A stretch of 64,000 bases of DNA from JACMNW01 sp031406155. GTDB taxonomy: Bacteria > Pseudomonadota > Alphaproteobacteria > Rhodobacterales > Rhodobacteraceae. Every line of letters starts with the position of its first letter. Within the stretch, counting starts at the first letter, position 1. The position numbers and the translations under genes were made by a program. Below the pieces are notes generated by a model that worked only from the letters and a program-made list of their open reading frames with translations, searched no databases and was not told the origin of the DNA. The stretch covers positions 94,526 through 158,525 of the forward strand of contig JANOGW010000059.1 in NCBI GenBank assembly GCA_031406155.1, given 5' to 3'. Shown here one piece after another: positions 43,140 to 51,775 of the stretch.

Positions 43140-43739
43140 TCAGATCAACAGAACCTGCGTGCCAACCTTTGCCATCTCGAACAACTCAAGGATGTGCTCG
43201 TTGTATAAGCCAACGCAGCCGTTTGATGACCGGCGACCTATCTTGCGAGTATCATGGGTTCCATGGATCCGATAGTACGTCCAAGACAGATAAAGTGCTC
43301 GTATACCCAATGGGTTATCAGGCGATCCACCTTCCACGACATCAGGCCATTCGGGGTTGCGTTCGCGCATGGCCGGCGTCGGCCGCCACGACGGATTGAC
43401 AACTTTGTCGGTTACCTGCGTGCGGCCGCGGCGCGTCAGATCTTCTGACAACGGGACCGATGTCGGATACAACTTGTAGGTTGCCTGATCCTCCGACCAG
43501 AAATGCAGCGCGCGCGACGTGATATCAACCAGAATCGCACCATTCCGGGTGTCCGAAAAATATGGGCGCCAATCCAGCATCCGGAAGCTTGAGATATTGT
43601 TGCGAATCGGCCCTTGCTGCGGTTCGAACTCGGTCGTTCCAACCTGCGCCAGCGCCGGCATTGCGACAGCCCCAAGTGCCAAAGCGGCACCGCCAAGTAG
43701 GGCGCGGCGATCAAGCTTGATCGTGCGGTCGGTGCTCAT
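43140..43739 (-). CDS. L,D-transpeptidase (YkuD domain) with Tat-like signal
   Basis: 199 residues. The N-terminus has a twin-arginine-like signal (RRALLGGAALALGAVAMPALA, split near residue 31). The YkuD active site is His159 in IHGTHD and Cys175 in SSNGCVGLYN. It cross-links peptidoglycan stem peptides or anchors proteins in the periplasm. The usual Arg two residues after the Cys is Gly here. It is divergent from the CAP-domain lipoprotein gene. Confidence 0.9.
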   Translation of the reverse strand: MSTDRTIKLDRRALLGGAALALGAVAMPALAQVGTTEFEPQQGPIRNNISSFRMLDWRPYFSDTRNGAILVDITSRALHFWSEDQATYKLYPTSVPLSEDLTRRGRTQVTDKVVNPSWRPTPAMRERNPEWPDVVEGGSPDNPLGIRALYLSWTYYRIHGTHDTRKIGRRSSNGCVGLYNEHILELFEMAKVGTQVLLI

Positions 43740-43840
43740 GTGTTTTCTCCTTAGACGCGAAAGTTGGATGTTAACTAGTCACTATGGCGGAAAACCGCAA
43801 ATCAAACCAATGTCATTGCGCGAATACACGCAGAGTGGGG

Positions 43841-43901
43841 TTTGAACACCGGCACGGCTTTCTGTAAGGACTGTGTAACAAAATTGGTTGCGGTGTTCAA
43901 A
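43841..43901. promoter_or_regulatory. Perfect 11-bp inverted repeat flanking the CAP-lipoprotein promoter region
   Basis: TTTGAACACCG (43841-43851) and CGGTGTTCAAA (43891-43901) are exact inverted copies 39 bases apart, 27 bases before the CAP gene start. A candidate -35 (TTGAAC) lies in the left arm, with TAAGGA 17 bases later. The pair could be two operator sites or an mRNA leader hairpin. Confidence 0.5.
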
Positions 43902-43928
43902 TCGCAGTCGCGGAGCGAGGGCACGACA

Positions 43929-44441
43929 ATGAACAGACGTATGATGATGATGCTGGGCGGCATGGCTGCTTTGGCCGCTTGTGCTCCGACGCTGGAACCG
44001 CAAACAGGCACTGACGGCAAGCCCTTGCCGCAGATTTACCGCATCAACGCGGAGACCGAAGCCAAGATCCCGTTCCGTCTGCTGGATTCCGTGAACAGCC
44101 TTCGCGGGGCAAAGGGTTTCACCCCGCTGGCGTATAACGCATCCCTGAACGCGGCCGCTGCTACACATTCGCGCGATATGTCGGTGCAGAACCGCCCGTG
44201 GCATTTCGGGTCTGACGGATCATCACCCTTGGCGCGTGTACAGCGTGCGGGTTACTCCGGCCGTCTGGTTGGCGAGCTGATCTCTGAAACCTACCAGACA
44301 GAGCTTGAAACCCTGTCCGCCTGGATGGCCCAGCCCGACACACGCGATGTCATCATGGACCCTGCGGCGCGCGAAATTGGCTTTGCGTGGTATCAAGAAC
44401 CGAACGGCAAGATCTGGTGGACGCTGGTCACCGGGGGCTGA
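43929..44441 (+). CDS. CAP-domain (SCP-like) lipoprotein
   Basis: 170 residues from the ATG at 43929 (GAGGG upstream). The signal ends in a lipobox LAAC (Cys near residue 18), so it should be a lipoprotein. The mature domain is of the CAP/SCP type: LLDSVNSLRGAKGFTPLAYNASLNAAAATHSRDM, split over residues 44-77, contains the family's Asn-x-x-R and His residues, followed by WHFGSDGSSP. Bacterial CAP proteins are poorly understood. Its position between two L,D-transpeptidases points to the cell wall. Confidence 0.88.
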   Translation: MNRRMMMMLGGMAALAACAPTLEPQTGTDGKPLPQIYRINAETEAKIPFRLLDSVNSLRGAKGFTPLAYNASLNAAAATHSRDMSVQNRPWHFGSDGSSPLARVQRAGYSGRLVGELISETYQTELETLSAWMAQPDTRDVIMDPAAREIGFAWYQEPNGKIWWTLVTGG

Positions 44442-44453
44442 GGCAGTCCACCG

Positions 44454-44948
44454 TCACGGCAGGATGTGGATCACGGTGCCCGGTTTGATCATCGAATAGA
44501 TCACCTCAACCTCTTTGTCCTTCACCGCGATGCAGCCAGCGGTCCAGTCGCCCTTGTTCTTGCCACGACGATAGGAATTGCCATGAATAAAGATGTCGCC
44601 ACCGGGCGGTTTGCCTGCAAGGGCGGCAAATTCCTGATCTGTCTCGTTGGGATATGAAACTTTCAACGACAAATGGTAGTTCGACTTCGGGTTGCGATGC
44701 GAAATCAGGTAAGTGCCTTCAGGTGTTTTCCCGTCGCCTTCAAACTGCTTGTGGCCAACCGGCGCAAATCCGAGCCCGATGTCATAGCTTTCCAGAACCT
44801 GACCGTTGTGCAGCAGATACATCTTCCGCGCCGACTTATGCACCTGAACCGATGTCACCTCGGGGCCGTTATAGCGCAGAAATTTCGACCCGCAGGCCGA
44901 AAGACCCAGCGCCAGCGCCAAAATAAGGATAATCCGCACTGCCCGCAT
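44454..44948 (-). CDS. L,D-transpeptidase family lipoprotein (YafK/ErfK-like)
   Basis: 164 residues from the ATG at 44948; an ATG at 44966 adds six residues. The signal ends in lipobox LSAC (Cys near residue 19 from this start). The YkuD core has HGNSYRRG and the catalytic Cys in DWTAGCIAV. The DWTxGCIAV form is typical of YafK-like proteins, which cleave or exchange murein-linked proteins rather than form cross-links. It is convergent with the CAP gene, 12 bp apart. Confidence 0.9.
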   Translation of the reverse strand: MRAVRIILILALALGLSACGSKFLRYNGPEVTSVQVHKSARKMYLLHNGQVLESYDIGLGFAPVGHKQFEGDGKTPEGTYLISHRNPKSNYHLSLKVSYPNETDQEFAALAGKPPGGDIFIHGNSYRRGKNKGDWTAGCIAVKDKEVEVIYSMIKPGTVIHILP

Positions 44949-45049
44949 TTTTTGCCCGCATTTCATTTTTTTTCAGCTTTAACAATTATGAAGGCCGCTG
45001 CCTAGATCGAGTTTTCATTCGCCTGTCACGGTCGCGTCAACACGGGCGG

Positions 45050-46273
45050 TCAATTGCGTTGAAACCAGGCTACCAGCTCGACATGCGAAGACCATCGGAA
45101 CTGGTCAACCACCTGAACCGGACCCATTTTGTAACCCGCCTGAACCAAAGCCTTCGCGTCACGCGCAAAGGTAATCGGGTTGCAACTGACGGACGCAATC
45201 ACCGGAACACCCGACCTTGCCAAGGTTGCCATTTGCGCCTCTGCCCCTGCGCGTGGCGGGTCGATCACGACGGCATCAAAGCCCTTCAATTCGTCAGGTT
45301 CCAGCGGGCGGCGGAACAGATCGCGCGCCTCGGCGGTCAGGCGGCGCAGACCATCAGCTTGCCGCCACCCCTTTTCCAGTGCGGCAACCATAGCCGGTTC
45401 CGCCTCGACCGCGTGAACTTCGGCATGCTCTGCCAGTGGCAAAGCAAACGTCCCGACGCCGGCAAACAGATCGACCACCCGGCGCGCATTGCCAACTGCT
45501 GCGCTGACAGCGACCAACAAAGCGGTCTCGCCTTCCGCCGTCGCTTGCAGGAATGCACCGGGCGGCGCGGCCACAAGGGCGCGGCCAAACCGCTGCATCG
45601 GCATTGTGCGCAACGCGACACCCTCGCCATCCCAAGTCAGCCGGGCCAGCCCGAACGCCTCGACCACGCGCGCCAACTCCATCGCAAGGACCGCGTCGAT
45701 GGGCTTGCCGCCGGAAACCGCAACATCAAGCCCACCAAGGGATTTTGTCACCGTCACCGAAACCTCGCCACTGCGTGACCCGCCCGTTTTCACCAGCGCC
45801 TCAAAGGCTGGAAAGCCAGCGATGATGTCTGGGTGCAACACCTGACAGTGCGGCACGGCAACCAGCATGTCCGACGCACGCGCATGAAACCCCAACAGCG
45901 CACCTGTCTTGGTGCGTCTGGCCGACAGAGTCGCCCGCCTGCGGCTGCGCGGCGGTGAGGTAACGATTGGCAGGAAATCAGCAAGCAAGCCCTGCCCTGC
46001 CAGCGCGGACCTGACAATTTCTACCTTCCAGTTGGCGACAAAACTGTCTGATGCATGTTGCATGAGGCAACCGCCACAGGTTTTCGCATGCACACAAGGG
46101 GCGCGGACGCGCTGGTCCGATGGCGTGACGATACGGGTATTGGTCAGCCGATCCCCGGCCAGGTCACCCTCGACCAGTTCGCCTGGCAGCATCTGGCCGA
46201 CAAAAATCGGCCCGTCCGGCCCCGCGGCAACGCCATCGCCGAGGTGCCCCAGACGATCAATGAAAACCTTCAC
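45050..46273 (-). CDS. 23S rRNA (uracil-5-)-methyltransferase, RumA/RlmD type
   Basis: 407 residues. An N-terminal TRAM-like domain is followed by Fe-S cysteines in CVHAKTCGGC (a further Cys in PHCQVL). The SAM motif is VVDLFAGVGTFALPLA near 270-285, and the nucleophile Cys is in SVSCNPITFARD. This family methylates C5 of a uridine in 23S rRNA (or tRNA). The start overlaps the stop of the exporter gene upstream by 4 bp, an unexpected translational coupling. Confidence 0.88.
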   Translation of the reverse strand: MKVFIDRLGHLGDGVAAGPDGPIFVGQMLPGELVEGDLAGDRLTNTRIVTPSDQRVRAPCVHAKTCGGCLMQHASDSFVANWKVEIVRSALAGQGLLADFLPIVTSPPRSRRRATLSARRTKTGALLGFHARASDMLVAVPHCQVLHPDIIAGFPAFEALVKTGGSRSGEVSVTVTKSLGGLDVAVSGGKPIDAVLAMELARVVEAFGLARLTWDGEGVALRTMPMQRFGRALVAAPPGAFLQATAEGETALLVAVSAAVGNARRVVDLFAGVGTFALPLAEHAEVHAVEAEPAMVAALEKGWRQADGLRRLTAEARDLFRRPLEPDELKGFDAVVIDPPRAGAEAQMATLARSGVPVIASVSCNPITFARDAKALVQAGYKMGPVQVVDQFRWSSHVELVAWFQRN

Positions 46274-48120
46274 TCAGCCGCTTCCTTGTTTTCAACACCG
46301 ATGAACCCACCGGATTGGCGGTTCCAGTAGCGGGCGTACAGACCACCCTTCGTCAGAAGCGCGCCATGCGTGCCCTCTTCCACGATACGCCCCTGATCCA
46401 TCACGATGATCCGGTCCATCGCGGAAATCGTGCTAAGGCGGTGCGCGATCGCCAGCACCGTCTTGTTTTGCATGACCCGGCCCAGCGCCTGCTGGATAGA
46501 TGCCTCAACCTCGCTGTCCAGCGCGGATGTCGCCTCATCCAGCACCAATATTGGCGCATCCTTCAGGAACGCCCGCGCCAGAGCGATGCGTTGCCGCTGG
46601 CCACCCGAAAGCTTCACGCCACGTTCGCCCAGATACGCGTCGTAACCCCGCCGACCATTGTGATCGACCATTTGCGTGATGAAGTCATGTGCTTCGGCCG
46701 CCTTCGCTGCCGCCACAATCTCTGTCTCTGTCGCATCTGGCCGACCGTACAGGATGTTGTCGCGCGCAGACCGGTTGAACATCGCCGTTTCCTGCGTGAC
46801 CATACCAATCTGGCGGCGCAGACTTTCCTGCGTCACCACCCGAACGTCTTGCCCATCAATCAGGATGCGACCGCTTTCGGTATCGTAAAGCCGCAGCAGC
46901 AACGACACGAGCGACGATTTCCCGGCACCCGACGCCCCGACGATGCCCAGCTTTTCGCCCGCCCTTATCGTAAGCGTAACCTCTTCGATCCCGCCGCGCT
47001 GTCGGCCATAGGCAAAGGACGCGCCTTCAAAGGTGATCTCGCCTTGCATACGCTGCAGAACCACGGCGTCCGGCGCGTCGGCAAGTTGATGCGGCACGGA
47101 CAATGTCCGCATGCCATCCTCAACCTCGCCCACCGAGGTATAGATCGACATCAGCGTAAAGCTGACCCAGCCCGACATCTGTGCGATCCGCATCGCAATC
47201 GCACCGGACGCGGCAATGGCACCCGCAGTGGCATTGCCTTGCTGCCACAAAACCACAGTGCCGCCGATCAACAGCACCGGCAAGACCCCCGCCAAGGCCA
47301 TCAGCGCCAGCCGGAACCATGTCGAGATCACACCAAACTCCAGCGACCGGTCCCTGAACACCGCCATCGCCTTCAGCGCCACCTTGTCTTCATAGGCGGC
47401 ATGGGCAAACAGCTTGACCGTCTTGATGTTGGTGATGGTATCCACCACCTGCCCGGTCACCATCGCCCGTGCACTGGCGCGAGCAGCGGCATTTACCCGG
47501 ATGCGCGGCATGAAAAACTTGATCAGCAAGATATAGGCCACCAACCAGGCCGCCAACGCCAGAGCAACCCGCAGATCAACGACCAGCAGAAACACCACCG
47601 ACCCGATCACCGAGGCCAGCGCGAAGAACACCGTATTGATCACTTCGGTTGCAACATCCGTCATCGCGCGCGCCGCCTGCATCTGCTTTTGTGCGATCCG
47701 CCCGGCAAAATCATTGTCAAAGAACGTGACCGGTTGCCCAAGCGTCCAGCGATGCAGGCGGCTTAGGACCAATGGCAGTACATTCGGCCCGACGACGATG
47801 CTGTTCGACGCGGCAGAAACGCCAAACGCCAAGGGTCGCAGCACAAGATAGAACACCACAAAACTCAATAACAGAGCCATATTATCTGAAAAGAACGACG
47901 CCGGACCCGAGTTTATCGCGGCATCGATCACCCATCCGAGGATCAGCGCCGAGACGACCTCGCTGGCCCCCGCAACCGCTGAAATCAGCCCCGAAACCCA
48001 CAACATGGGCCACGACCCCTTCAGGCCCCAGCGCATGAACGGCCACAACTCCTGTGGTGGCGGGCCATCCGCCGGGCGAAACGCATCGATCAGATTGCCA
48101 AGCCGCATCAGGGATTTCAT
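46270..48120 (-). CDS. ABC exporter half-transporter (type IV fold, second of a tandem pair)
   Basis: 616 residues: six transmembrane helices up to about residue 340, then an ATPase with Walker A GASGAGKSS, signature LSGGQRQR and Walker B ILVLDEATSALD. All catalytic residues are present. It follows a close paralogue with a 4-bp overlap, and both proteins end in RQSGGFIGVE plus acidic residues, so they probably arose by tandem duplication and form a heterodimer. Substrate unknown (lipid or drug efflux are typical). Confidence 0.93.
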   Translation of the reverse strand: MKSLMRLGNLIDAFRPADGPPPQELWPFMRWGLKGSWPMLWVSGLISAVAGASEVVSALILGWVIDAAINSGPASFFSDNMALLLSFVVFYLVLRPLAFGVSAASNSIVVGPNVLPLVLSRLHRWTLGQPVTFFDNDFAGRIAQKQMQAARAMTDVATEVINTVFFALASVIGSVVFLLVVDLRVALALAAWLVAYILLIKFFMPRIRVNAAARASARAMVTGQVVDTITNIKTVKLFAHAAYEDKVALKAMAVFRDRSLEFGVISTWFRLALMALAGVLPVLLIGGTVVLWQQGNATAGAIAASGAIAMRIAQMSGWVSFTLMSIYTSVGEVEDGMRTLSVPHQLADAPDAVVLQRMQGEITFEGASFAYGRQRGGIEEVTLTIRAGEKLGIVGASGAGKSSLVSLLLRLYDTESGRILIDGQDVRVVTQESLRRQIGMVTQETAMFNRSARDNILYGRPDATETEIVAAAKAAEAHDFITQMVDHNGRRGYDAYLGERGVKLSGGQRQRIALARAFLKDAPILVLDEATSALDSEVEASIQQALGRVMQNKTVLAIAHRLSTISAMDRIIVMDQGRIVEEGTHGALLTKGGLYARYWNRQSGGFIGVENKEAAE

Positions 48121-49964
48121 TCTGCGGCTTCCTCTTCAACACCGATGAACCCGCCCGACTGGCGCGCCCAAAACCGGGCATAAAGCCCGTTCATCGCCAA
48201 CAATTCACTGTGACGCCCGGTTTCCACGACGCGCCCGTCATCCAGCACGATAATCCGGTCCATCGCCGAAATTGTCGAAAGCCGGTGCGCAATCGCGATC
48301 ACCGTCTTACCCTGCATCACGCCGTAAAGCGTTGCCTGAATCGACGCCTCTACCTCTGAATCCAGTGCGGATGTCGCCTCGTCCAAGATCAGGATCGGCG
48401 CGTCCTTCAGGATCACCCGCGCCAGACCGACCCGTTGCCGCTGCCCGCCTGAAAGCTTGACGCCCCGCTCGCCGACATGCGCGTCGTATCCGGTACGGCC
48501 TTCCGGGTCTTGCAGCGTCAGAATGAAATCATGCGCCTCGGCGTGCAGTGCCGCTGCGATCATCTGCGCCTCGGTTGCATCGGGGCGGCCGTACAGGATG
48601 TTGTCGCGCACAGACCGGTGCAGCAGGCTGCTGTCTTGCTGCACCATGCCGATCTGGCGGCGCAGGCTGTCTTGCGTCATAGCGGCAATATCCTGCCCAT
48701 CGATCAGGATAAGGCCCGCCTCGGCATCGTAAAACCGCAGGATCAGCTTGACGAGGGTCGATTTCCCCGCCCCCGACCGCCCGATCAACCCGATCTTTTC
48801 GCCCGGATTGACGGTCAGAGTAAGGTCTTGCAACCCCCCCGACCCGCGCCCGTAGTGGTGCGACACGCCCTGCACTTCGATCTTGCCGGCCTTGAACTGC
48901 AAGGCAGCCGCACCCGACTTGTCCACCAGCGCGATAGGCTGGGCAATCGTTTCCATGCCTTCTGCAACCACACCCAGCGATTGCACCAGATTGGTGGTGG
49001 CCCACATGATCCAATAGGTCATGTTGTTCAATCGCAAGACCAGCGCCGTTGCCGCCGCAACGGTGCCCACCGATGCCTGACCGTGATACCAAAGCACCAT
49101 GGCAAAGCCGGAGATGGCGATGATCAGGAACCCATTCAGCACCGTCAGCGCGATATCCATCTTGGTCACGATGCGCATTTCGCGCTGCAACGTCTGCCGT
49201 GCCGCCTCGATGGATTCTTTGGCATAGCTCAGTTCGCGGTCATGATGCGCGAACAGCTTGACCGAATGGATATTGGTATAGGCATCCACCACCCGGCCCG
49301 TCACCGCAGACCGCGCATCCGATGACGCCTTGGAAGCGGGCCCGGCCCGGTTCAGGGTCCAGCGGACCAGCAATGCGTAAAGCACAAACCAGATCACAAG
49401 CGGCAAGATCAGTCGGGGGTCCGCCTCGCCCAGCACGGCGGCAGCCCCGATGATCGTGACCACCGCAAAAGTACCGGCATCGAACGTCTGGAAAACTGCG
49501 TCGCCAGCGGCAGGCGGCGTCTGCATGATCCGGTTCGAGATACGCCCTGCGAAATCGCTTTCGAACCAGCCCACGGGTTGCCGCAGCACATGCGCATGCG
49601 CGCGCCAGCGGATCATCGTACCGAAATTCGGCAGAATTGTATTGTGCAGCAGAGCGACATCGGCGCCCGCAAGAATCGGCCGCACGACAAGAATGGCGAT
49701 AGCGACAAGGATGATCTCGGTGCCATAGTCGCGCCAGACGTCTTGAGGCGCGCCGATGGCCAGAACATCGACCAGCCGCCCGACATACCAGATCAGCGCG
49801 ACATCGCCCGCTGCTACCGCAATTGACAGCAACGCAGTCGCGACGAATACCCCCCGGAACGGACGGACATACTCCCGCAGGAACGGCCATAGCCGCCGGG
49901 GCGGCGTGTCTGTCTGCTCGTAGGGACCATAAGGGTCAACGAGACCTTCGAAGAAGCGGAACAC
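48117..49964 (-). CDS. ABC exporter half-transporter (type IV fold, first of a tandem pair)
   Basis: 615 residues of the MsbA/multidrug type, with Walker A GRSGAGKST, signature LSGGQRQR and Walker B ILILDEATSALD. Neither member of the pair shows the degenerate ATP site common in bacterial heterodimers, so both sites may be active. The N-terminus is a short soluble stretch ending RLWPFLREYVRPFRG. It leads a three-gene overlap-coupled unit with the paralogue and the rRNA methyltransferase. Confidence 0.93.
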   Translation of the reverse strand: MFRFFEGLVDPYGPYEQTDTPPRRLWPFLREYVRPFRGVFVATALLSIAVAAGDVALIWYVGRLVDVLAIGAPQDVWRDYGTEIILVAIAILVVRPILAGADVALLHNTILPNFGTMIRWRAHAHVLRQPVGWFESDFAGRISNRIMQTPPAAGDAVFQTFDAGTFAVVTIIGAAAVLGEADPRLILPLVIWFVLYALLVRWTLNRAGPASKASSDARSAVTGRVVDAYTNIHSVKLFAHHDRELSYAKESIEAARQTLQREMRIVTKMDIALTVLNGFLIIAISGFAMVLWYHGQASVGTVAAATALVLRLNNMTYWIMWATTNLVQSLGVVAEGMETIAQPIALVDKSGAAALQFKAGKIEVQGVSHHYGRGSGGLQDLTLTVNPGEKIGLIGRSGAGKSTLVKLILRFYDAEAGLILIDGQDIAAMTQDSLRRQIGMVQQDSSLLHRSVRDNILYGRPDATEAQMIAAALHAEAHDFILTLQDPEGRTGYDAHVGERGVKLSGGQRQRVGLARVILKDAPILILDEATSALDSEVEASIQATLYGVMQGKTVIAIAHRLSTISAMDRIIVLDDGRVVETGRHSELLAMNGLYARFWARQSGGFIGVEEEAAE

Positions 49965-50000
49965 GTCACTAAGCCTCTGGTGTGATGAGCAGCAAATATA

Positions 50001-50014
50001 GCCCGGATGCGGGC
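50001..50014 (-). terminator. Weak terminator after cca
   Basis: A 5-bp stem GCCCG/CGGGC with a 4-base loop is followed on the minus strand by TATATTT, about 25 bases after the cca stop. Confidence 0.4.
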
Positions 50015-50039
50015 GAAGGAAAACCTCTGCCAGCCGCCG

Positions 50040-51182
50040 TTAGGCCAATAGTTGATCGCGCGTCAGCCTCAGATCGGATCGAAGCCACTTTTCTTGCAAC
50101 TCCCGCAGCCTGACCCCCAATGCGGCCCCCTGCAGCGCGGGCATCAGATCGTCGGCCATGACCGGAAATTCGGCCGCCGCACCCCTGCTTGCATCGGCTA
50201 GCCAGTCGGCAGGCAGTGCGGTTTCGAACAGCGCTGCCCGCGCATGCACTATGTCACCCGCCAGCGTCGCCCCATGTATCCAGCCAAGGGCGACGGGTGC
50301 CGACCCCGAACTGATGCCGACACGAATATGGTCATGCGCGCTTACCTCGGCCCGGCTCAGCCGCAGTCTTTCGAGCGCATTCTGTCCGCCGATGACCGCC
50401 AGCCTGCACAGCCAACCACGTGGGCAACCTTCCTCCAGATGCACAAGGATCGGCATCGCACGCGCACTGGCCCCCGGCAAAACCTGTGCCAGAACACCCG
50501 ACTGCTCCATCGCTGCAAGTGCAGGTGCCGGATCGTGTGCAGACAGCAGCTTTTTCATTTCCGCGCCGACGCGTTCGCGCGAAAGCGTGTCTAATCCGGC
50601 CAGATTAGCAGCGCAGGCCGACAGCCCATCGGGATCAATGCCGCGGTCGGGATCACCGTAGATGGCATGAAACCGAAAAAACCGCAAAATGCGCAGATAG
50701 TCTTCTTCGATGCGTTTGGTCGCGTCCCCGACAAACCGGACCTGCCGTGCGATCAGATCCGGCAAGCCACCGAGCGGGTCGATCAGGGTGCCATCGGCCT
50801 GGGCGTAAAGCGCGTTCATGGTAAAATCGCGCCGCGCGGCATCCTGCGCGATGCTGGTCGAATAGGCCACCACCGCATAGCGGCCATCGGTCTGGACGTC
50901 GCGGCGCAGGGTCGTCACTTCATGCGCGACCCCACCCACAATCACCGTCACAGTGCCATGGTCTAACCCCGTGGGCACAACCCGAAACCCCGCGTCAGTG
51001 GCGATTTTCGTCACCACTTCGGGATGCGCGTCAGTCGCGATATCGATATCGCTGACTGGTAGCCCGATAATCGCATTGCGCACGCATCCTCCAACGAAAA
51101 GCGCCTGATGACCAGCGCCGAGAAGTGCTGCCATCAAGACTTGCGTTTCGCTCGCCTCTCGCCACGCGCCTGCAACGATCAT
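50040..51182 (-). CDS. cca: CCA tRNA nucleotidyltransferase / poly(A) polymerase family
   Basis: 380 residues from the ATG at 51182, which overlaps the NUDIX gene stop (ATGA). The nucleotidyltransferase core has FVGGCVRNAIIG near 30-41 followed by VSDIDIATDA with the metal-binding Asp pair, then RRDFTMNALYA and the RNA-binding EEDYLRILRFFRFHA. It adds or repairs the 3' CCA of tRNAs. The PcnB branch looks similar, but a gene next to nudL in this order is usually cca in alphaproteobacteria. Confidence 0.9.
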   Translation of the reverse strand: MIVAGAWREASETQVLMAALLGAGHQALFVGGCVRNAIIGLPVSDIDIATDAHPEVVTKIATDAGFRVVPTGLDHGTVTVIVGGVAHEVTTLRRDVQTDGRYAVVAYSTSIAQDAARRDFTMNALYAQADGTLIDPLGGLPDLIARQVRFVGDATKRIEEDYLRILRFFRFHAIYGDPDRGIDPDGLSACAANLAGLDTLSRERVGAEMKKLLSAHDPAPALAAMEQSGVLAQVLPGASARAMPILVHLEEGCPRGWLCRLAVIGGQNALERLRLSRAEVSAHDHIRVGISSGSAPVALGWIHGATLAGDIVHARAALFETALPADWLADASRGAAAEFPVMADDLMPALQGAALGVRLRELQEKWLRSDLRLTRDQLLA

Positions 51183-51775
51183 TGCTGCAACCTGTCCGCC
51201 AAGCCGCGCAAGATGCGCGCAGTCGCACCCCAGATGTAGTAGGGGCCGTACGGTACGGCATAGAAGTGCCGCCATTCCCCCCGCCACAACCTGCGCTCAA
51301 CACTGTAGTTCGCAGGGTTCAGCACGTGGATCAAGGGTACGGAAAACACCTCGTCCACTTCACCTGCCTCTGGTCTCGGGCTGAAATCGTCTCTGATATG
51401 GCCCAAAACGGGCGTGATGGAAAAGCCAGTGACGGTTTCATGTGACGGCATCCGGCCAAGAGTACGGACCTTTGCGGGTGAAAGCCCGATCTCTTCACTT
51501 GCCTCTCGCAGTGCGGTTGCTTCGGCATCGGCGTCGCCGACATCAACTTTACCGCCCGGAAAGGCAATCTGGCCGGGATGATGCTGCAAATGCGACGCCC
51601 GCTTTGTCAGGATCAGATGTGTTCCCGATGGCTTTTCCCAAAGACCCAGCAAAACCGCCGCCGGCCGCAGATCGCGGCGCGTCGTGTTGGCCAAGTGAGG
51701 ATTCAAATCAAAATCCGACGACGCCGCCCATTGCCGGGCAAGAGCGTCCTGAATGTGCCCGATGTCAGCCCGCAT
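51179..51775 (-). CDS. CoA pyrophosphatase-like NUDIX hydrolase (NudL type)
   Basis: 198 residues from the ATG at 51775, just inside the end of hslO; a start at 51862 is possible but overlaps much more. The NUDIX box is GGKVDVGDADAEATALREAS followed by EEIGL, preceded by HHPGQIAFPGG, which with the RASHLQHHPGQ segment marks the CoA-specific NudL/PCD1 group. It is expected to cleave CoA to phosphopantetheine and ADP. It is coupled to cca downstream. Confidence 0.9.
   Translation of the reverse strand: MRADIGHIQDALARQWAASSDFDLNPHLANTTRRDLRPAAVLLGLWEKPSGTHLILTKRASHLQHHPGQIAFPGGKVDVGDADAEATALREASEEIGLSPAKVRTLGRMPSHETVTGFSITPVLGHIRDDFSPRPEAGEVDEVFSVPLIHVLNPANYSVERRLWRGEWRHFYAVPYGPYYIWGATARILRGLADRLQQ

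Noticed and set aside
42957..43208. 83-residue plus-strand frame at the end of the L,D-transpeptidase gene
   Set aside because: Overlaps the catalytic end of a real gene, no ribosome-binding site, no similarity noticed.
46315..47766. 483-residue open frame opposite an ABC exporter gene
   Set aside because: His/Arg/Gln-rich composition of a third-position artefact; the exporter motifs are intact on the minus strand.
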